From the NCBI RefSeq assembly GCF_023228165.1, contig NZ_JALOBS010000008.1:62001-126000 (forward strand): a stretch of DNA of 64,000 nucleotides, read 5' to 3'. This document shows, one piece after another, positions 60,202 to 64,000 of this stretch. The DNA is from Methylomonas sp. GTDB lineage: Bacteria; Pseudomonadota; Gammaproteobacteria; Methylococcales; Methylomonadaceae. A program made the translations under genes and the position numbers. Position 1 is the first letter of the stretch; each line of letters begins with the position of its first letter. The notes below the pieces were generated by a model. It was not told where the DNA came from. It did not search any database and saw only the letters and a list, made by a program, of their open reading frames with translations.

Positions 60202-61697
60202 TAATTTTTTGGCCGCATGTGTGGGAACAGCAACACGTCGCGAATACTCGGCGCGTTGGTAAACAACATCACCAAACGATCGATACCGATGCCTTCGCCG
60301 GCAGTCGGCGGCATGCCGTGCTCCAGTGCCGTGATGTAATCGGCGTCGAAATGCATGGCTTCATTATCGCCCGCTTCTTTTTCCTGCACTTGTTTCTGGA
60401 ATCGTTCGGCCTGATCCTCGGCGTCGTTCAGCTCGGTAAAACCGTTGGCAATTTCACGGCCGCCGACGAAAAACTCGAACCGGTCGGTGACATGCGGGTC
60501 GTCATCGTTACGACGGGCCAACGGCGACACTTCCACCGGATAAGCGGTAATAAAAGTCGGATTCATCAAGCGGTGTTCGACGGTTTTCTCGAAAATTTCG
60601 ATCTGGATCTTGCCCAAACCGTAACTATCCTTAAGCGGAATTTTCAAATTTTCCGCCACTTTTGCCGCCGCTTCGCGGCTTTGCAGATTTTCCGCACTCA
60701 AATCCGGATTGAAATGCAGAATCGACTCCAGCACGGTCATCCGTACAAAAGGTTTACCGAAATCGTAATGCTCGCCCTGATATTCAATGATGGCTTGCCC
60801 GACGACATCTTCGGCGATACCGCGCAACATGGCTTCGGTCAAATCCATCAAATCACCGTATTCCGCGTAGGCCTGATAGAACTCCAGCATGGTGAATTCA
60901 GGGTTATGCCGGGTCGACAACCCTTCGTTGCGGAAATTACGATTAATCTCGAACACCCGCTCGAAACCGCCTACCACCAATCGTTTCAGATACAACTCCG
61001 GCGCGATACGCAGATACAAATCCATGTCCAGCGCATTATGAAAGGTTGTAAAAGGCCGCGCTGTGGCGCCGCCGGGAATCACCTGCATCATCGGGGTTTC
61101 TACTTCCAGAAAATCGCGCTGGCTTAAAAAATCCCGGATGTAATTGACGATTTTGGAACGCATCAGGAAGGTTTTGCGCGCCTCGACGCTCATGATCAAA
61201 TCCAGATAACGCTGGCGGTATTTGATCTCCTGATCGGCGATGCCGTGAAATTTTTCCGGCAGCGGCCGCAGCGCCTTGGTCAGCAAACGCATTATGTCGA
61301 CCTTGACGCTCAACTCACCCGTTTTGGTTTTGAACAACACGCCCTCGGCACCAACGATATCGCCGATATCCCATTTTTTGAACTGATCGTTGTAGACGCC
61401 TTCCGGTAAATTGTCGCGAGCCACATAGACCTGAATCTGCCCGGACATATCCTGCAAATGGCAAAAACTGGCCTTACCCATGATACGCCGGGTCATCATC
61501 CGACCGGCGATTTTGACCCGAATCGGTTCGGCTAATAATTCGTCTTCCGGTTTTTCGCCGTATTCGGCTATTAGTTCTCCGGCCACCACGTTGCGGCGAA
61601 AATCGGTCGGAAACGCGATACCCTCTTCGCGGATGGCGTTAAGTTTTTCGCGGCGCTGCCTAATCTGTTCTTGTTCGTCTTGTTCGAGTTCTGACAT
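60201..61697 (-). CDS. lysS: Lysyl-tRNA synthetase, class II
   Basis: 498 residues. N-terminal OB-fold anticodon-binding domain (about 55-150, GRMMTRRIMGKASFCHL) and class II catalytic core: motif 1 (VRDFLSQRDFLEVETPMMQ), motif 2 (FERVFEINRNFRNEGLSTRHNPEFT), motif 3 near the end (GEGIGIDRLVMLFTN). It charges tRNA-Lys. Downstream of prfB by 90 bases, the same order as in E. coli and most gammaproteobacteria. Confidence 0.97.
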   Translation of the reverse strand: MSELEQDEQEQIRQRREKLNAIREEGIAFPTDFRRNVVAGELIAEYGEKPEDELLAEPIRVKIAGRMMTRRIMGKASFCHLQDMSGQIQVYVARDNLPEGVYNDQFKKWDIGDIVGAEGVLFKTKTGELSVKVDIMRLLTKALRPLPEKFHGIADQEIKYRQRYLDLIMSVEARKTFLMRSKIVNYIRDFLSQRDFLEVETPMMQVIPGGATARPFTTFHNALDMDLYLRIAPELYLKRLVVGGFERVFEINRNFRNEGLSTRHNPEFTMLEFYQAYAEYGDLMDLTEAMLRGIAEDVVGQAIIEYQGEHYDFGKPFVRMTVLESILHFNPDLSAENLQSREAAAKVAENLKIPLKDSYGLGKIQIEIFEKTVEHRLMNPTFITAYPVEVSPLARRNDDDPHVTDRFEFFVGGREIANGFTELNDAEDQAERFQKQVQEKEAGDNEAMHFDADYITALEHGMPPTAGEGIGIDRLVMLFTNAPSIRDVLLFPHMRPKN

Positions 61698-61787
61698 GAT
61701 ATTAATAAAAGGATATTTCTGATTTAAGTTGCTTCGTCAACCAACAAACCAACAACGGTATTGAATAAATTAATCCGTCTACAGCTG

Positions 61788-62885
61788 TTACAAGCCGCTC
61801 TTCAAGCTGGCCTCGATAAACTGGTCCAGCGCCCCATCCAATACCGCTTGGGTATTACCGGTTTCGACGTTGGTACGCAAGTCCTTGATGCGGGATTGAT
61901 CCAACACGTAAGAACGAATCTGGCTGCCCCAGCCTATATCGGATTTTGAATCTTCCACGGCCTGCTGGCTTTCGCTGCGCTTCAACATTTCCATCTCGTA
62001 GAGCTTGGCTTTCAACTGTTTCATCGCAGTGTCTTTGTTCTTATGCTGCGAGCGATCGTTTTGGCACTGCGTAACGATACCGCTGGGATTATGGGTAATC
62101 CGCACCGCCGACTCGGTTCTGTTGACGTGCTGACCACCGGCTCCGCTGGCCCGATACACGTCGATACGTAGATCGGCCGGATTAATTTCGATTTCTATAT
62201 CGTCGTCGATTTCCGGCGACACAAACACCGAGGCAAACGAGGTATGCCGACGGTTGCCGGAATCGAATGGCGATTTGCGCACCAAGCGGTGGACGCCGGT
62301 TTCGGTACGCAACCAGCCAAAAGCATACGGACCTTCAAATTTAATCGTCGCGCTTTTAATGCCCGCCACATCACCGGGCGATTCTTCGATCAACTCGGTT
62401 TTAAATCCTTTGGCTTCACCCCAGCGCAAATACATACGTTCTATCATCGAGGCCCAATCCTGGGCTTCGGTACCGCCGGAACCGGATTGAATATCCAAAA
62501 AGGCATTGTTGACGTCCATTTCGCCGCTAAACATGCGTTGAAATTCCAGGCCGGCGACCTGTTTTTCGTACTGTTCCAAATCGGCAGCCACGGTATCGAC
62601 GGTATCTTCGTCGTTTTCTTCCACCGCCATCAGCAGCAATTCTTCGGCGTCGTTGAGCCCCTGCTCCAAGTCCTTGATGGTCAAGACGATATCTTCCAGC
62701 ATGGCCCGTTCCTTGCCCATTGCCTGCGCCTGTTCCGGTTTGTTCCAGATGGCCGGATCTTCCAATTCGCGCAGCACTTCCACCAACCGTTCGCTTTTGC
62801 TGTCGAAATCCAGATAGATTTTCAGCCCGGCGCTACGTTCGCGTAAATCGGCTATTTTGTATTTAATGGGATTAATTTCTTGCAT
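61788..62885 (-). CDS. prfB: Peptide chain release factor 2, no programmed frameshift
   Basis: 365 residues. Landmarks: SPF tripeptide (KSPFDSGNRRHTSFASV), GGQ motif (SGAGGQHVNRTESAVRITH) and the RF2 start MQEINPIKYKIADLRERS. It recognises UGA and UAA and releases the chain. In most bacteria the gene has a UGA and +1 frameshift after Leu 25; here the Leu 25 codon CTG (62813-62811) is followed by Asp GAT without a UGA, so the protein is read in one frame from start to end and lacks that autoregulation. Confidence 0.96.
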   Translation of the reverse strand: MQEINPIKYKIADLRERSAGLKIYLDFDSKSERLVEVLRELEDPAIWNKPEQAQAMGKERAMLEDIVLTIKDLEQGLNDAEELLLMAVEENDEDTVDTVAADLEQYEKQVAGLEFQRMFSGEMDVNNAFLDIQSGSGGTEAQDWASMIERMYLRWGEAKGFKTELIEESPGDVAGIKSATIKFEGPYAFGWLRTETGVHRLVRKSPFDSGNRRHTSFASVFVSPEIDDDIEIEINPADLRIDVYRASGAGGQHVNRTESAVRITHNPSGIVTQCQNDRSQHKNKDTAMKQLKAKLYEMEMLKRSESQQAVEDSKSDIGWGSQIRSYVLDQSRIKDLRTNVETGNTQAVLDGALDQFIEASLKSGL

Positions 62886-62954
62886 GCACTCTCAAAACCC
62901 AAGCAAAACACCGGGCTTACCCGGCGACTAGAAAAAGCCTGTAATTATAAACGA

Positions 62955-63743
62955 TTACGCGACCGACTTGCTCGGGTGGTTTTTCAACGACCGGATAATG
63001 CAAGCAATACCGCCCACTATAAACGGAATGCTGAGCAGCTGACCCGCAGTCAAGGCCAGACCGGTGTCATACATGGCTTGCTCGGTTTTAAAATATTCCA
63101 ACAGAAAACGCACACTAAACATCATGATAAGAAAACTGCCAAACACAAAGCCTGGCTTGTCAGCTTGTTTTTTGTAGATCTGCAAACAGATACCGTACAC
63201 CACTAAATAAGCGAAAGCTTCGTAAAGCTGCACCGGATGACGCGGTAGCGGGTCGACCCGGGCGAAAATAATGCCCCAAGGCTCTTGAGTCGGCAAACCC
63301 AGAATTTCCGAATTGAAAAAATTCCCAATCCTGATTAAAGCGCCGGCCAAAGCTGTCGGAATAGTCACCCTATCCAGCAGCCAGAAATAACTATCGCCAA
63401 ATCGACGCCTATATAAATACAAAGCGGTCAGTATGCCTATTGCCGCTCCATGACTCGCCAAACCACCTTCCCAAATCGCCAGAATCTTTAAGGGATGCGA
63501 CAAATAATAGGCTGGATCGTAGAACAAGACATGTCCCAACCTTGCTCCCACAATGGTAGCGACCACCATATACCAGAGCAAGGTATCCAGTTCTTCGACA
63601 TTTTTACTCTCGCGCTGATAAATCCATTGCATGGTCAAAAAACTGCCCACAAACCCTGTGGCAAACATAAGGCCGTACCAGCGAATTTTTATAACGCCAA
63701 AGTCGAGAAGAATGGGGTCGATATTCCAGATGATATGTTGCAT
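62955..63743 (-). CDS. lgt: Prolipoprotein diacylglyceryl transferase
   Basis: 262 residues with about seven spans. The family signature is present: the DPILLDFGVIKIRWYGLMF start, the VGARLGHVLFYDP region, and the GGLASHGAAIG and ALIRIGNFFNSEI segments with the essential residues. It transfers diacylglycerol to the Cys of lipoproteins at the inner membrane, the first step for the several lipoproteins predicted in this window. Confidence 0.95.
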   Translation of the reverse strand: MQHIIWNIDPILLDFGVIKIRWYGLMFATGFVGSFLTMQWIYQRESKNVEELDTLLWYMVVATIVGARLGHVLFYDPAYYLSHPLKILAIWEGGLASHGAAIGILTALYLYRRRFGDSYFWLLDRVTIPTALAGALIRIGNFFNSEILGLPTQEPWGIIFARVDPLPRHPVQLYEAFAYLVVYGICLQIYKKQADKPGFVFGSFLIMMFSVRFLLEYFKTEQAMYDTGLALTAGQLLSIPFIVGGIACIIRSLKNHPSKSVA

Positions 63744-63854
63744 GAATAGATAGGCTAGTTAATAAAAAAGAATTTAATACTGATTGTAACCTCGCATACC
63801 ACGTTATGCAGCCAAACGATGCAATCTATCCACCCAGCAACGCCCCCTTGTCAA

Positions 63855-64000
63855 TCAGTAACGGCATCGATACTGACATTTTTTGAAACGCCTTAAGCGA
63901 TATAAAATCCCACGCCGGTCGACGCGCGGACTCTGGTTATTTTTGTGTTCCATTAAACCCAAATACCGATAGCTGGCATTGACCCCCAGCACAAACGTGC
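63855..64000 (-). CDS. 3' end of an unidentified gene, possibly MipA/OmpV-like
   Basis: A minus-strand frame enters from the right edge and stops at 63855. The tail FVLGVNASYRYLGLMEHKNN then SPRVDRRGILYRL is somewhat like the last two strands of MipA/OmpV outer-membrane proteins (YRYLG... SPIV... YRF), but it runs on to an unusual basic tail instead of ending at the aromatic residue. Too short to decide. Confidence 0.35.
   Translation of the reverse strand, partial: TFVLGVNASYRYLGLMEHKNNQSPRVDRRGILYRLRRFKKCQYRCRY

Noticed and set aside
60159..61127. A 322-codon plus-strand frame opposite lysS
   Set aside because: Fully antisense to lysS, no recognisable domain or ribosome site.

Overview
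The window reads as chromosomal DNA of a gammaproteobacterium, most likely a Methylomonas-like methanotroph (Methylococcales). This is an inference from gene content: the 3' end of a hopanoid-linked RND gene (hpnN), a secreted protein with a VPLPA/PEP-CTERM-type anchor, ppc next to a beta-carbonic anhydrase, a quinone-type hemG, hrpA, and the prfB-lysS pair. No marker RNA gene is present. I see no tRNA, rRNA, CRISPR array, transposase or prophage.

Layout. 0-4 kb: hpnN 3' end (apparently frameshifted), a small membrane protein, and a SulP transporter overlapping a tandem universal stress protein. 4.1-10.4 kb: two very large secreted proteins of unknown function on the minus strand, a pentapeptide-repeat protein and a Tat-exported protein, translationally coupled. 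10.9-18.9 kb: hydrolase, DUF3014, hemG, membrane proteins, rhomboid protease, hrpA, UPF0158. 19-24.5 kb: a PhnD-PAS-PAS-GGDEF sensor with a substrate-binding lipoprotein, exonuclease III, and an NhaR-like regulator divergent from ppc. 24.5-28.1 kb: PEP carboxylase and carbonic anhydrase. 28.2-36 kb: a TctD/TctE-like two-component system followed by a complete heavy-metal RND efflux operon whose leader carries an 11-bp-period direct repeat. 36.1-41.7 kb: a DUF502 gene and an export-like operon (ABC protein, HlyD, TolC, small membrane protein) in which the ABC ATPase domain has lost nearly every catalytic motif. 41.8-43.2 kb: a diguanylate cyclase and a small basic protein.

43.4-50.4 kb is a phosphate island: a PhoX-like CTERM protein, a 62-codon gene behind a good Pho box, a frameshifted phoU homologue, a GNAT-nitrilase fusion whose catalytic Cys is Ser, and phoA. 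The last two genes diverge from a region holding two oppositely oriented Pho-box-like repeats. 50.4-55.1 kb: a DUF4405-cytochrome fusion, DUF2202, a Gln/Met/Gly-rich repeat protein, a c-type cytochrome and an OmpR/EnvZ-type pair. 55.1-64 kb: GNAT fusion, a thioredoxin/CcdA-like fusion downstream of an N-terminally extended ftsH, flavin reductase, DUF2818, lysS, prfB (without the programmed frameshift), lgt and the 3' end of another gene.

The strongest candidates for something undescribed are the degenerate-ABC export operon with its small membrane partner (a likely relative lies at 1.0 kb), the Pho-controlled GNAT/Ser-nitrilase plus phoU unit, and the pair of giant secreted proteins. Two apparent single-base deletions (hpnN, phoU) could be true mutations or assembly errors.
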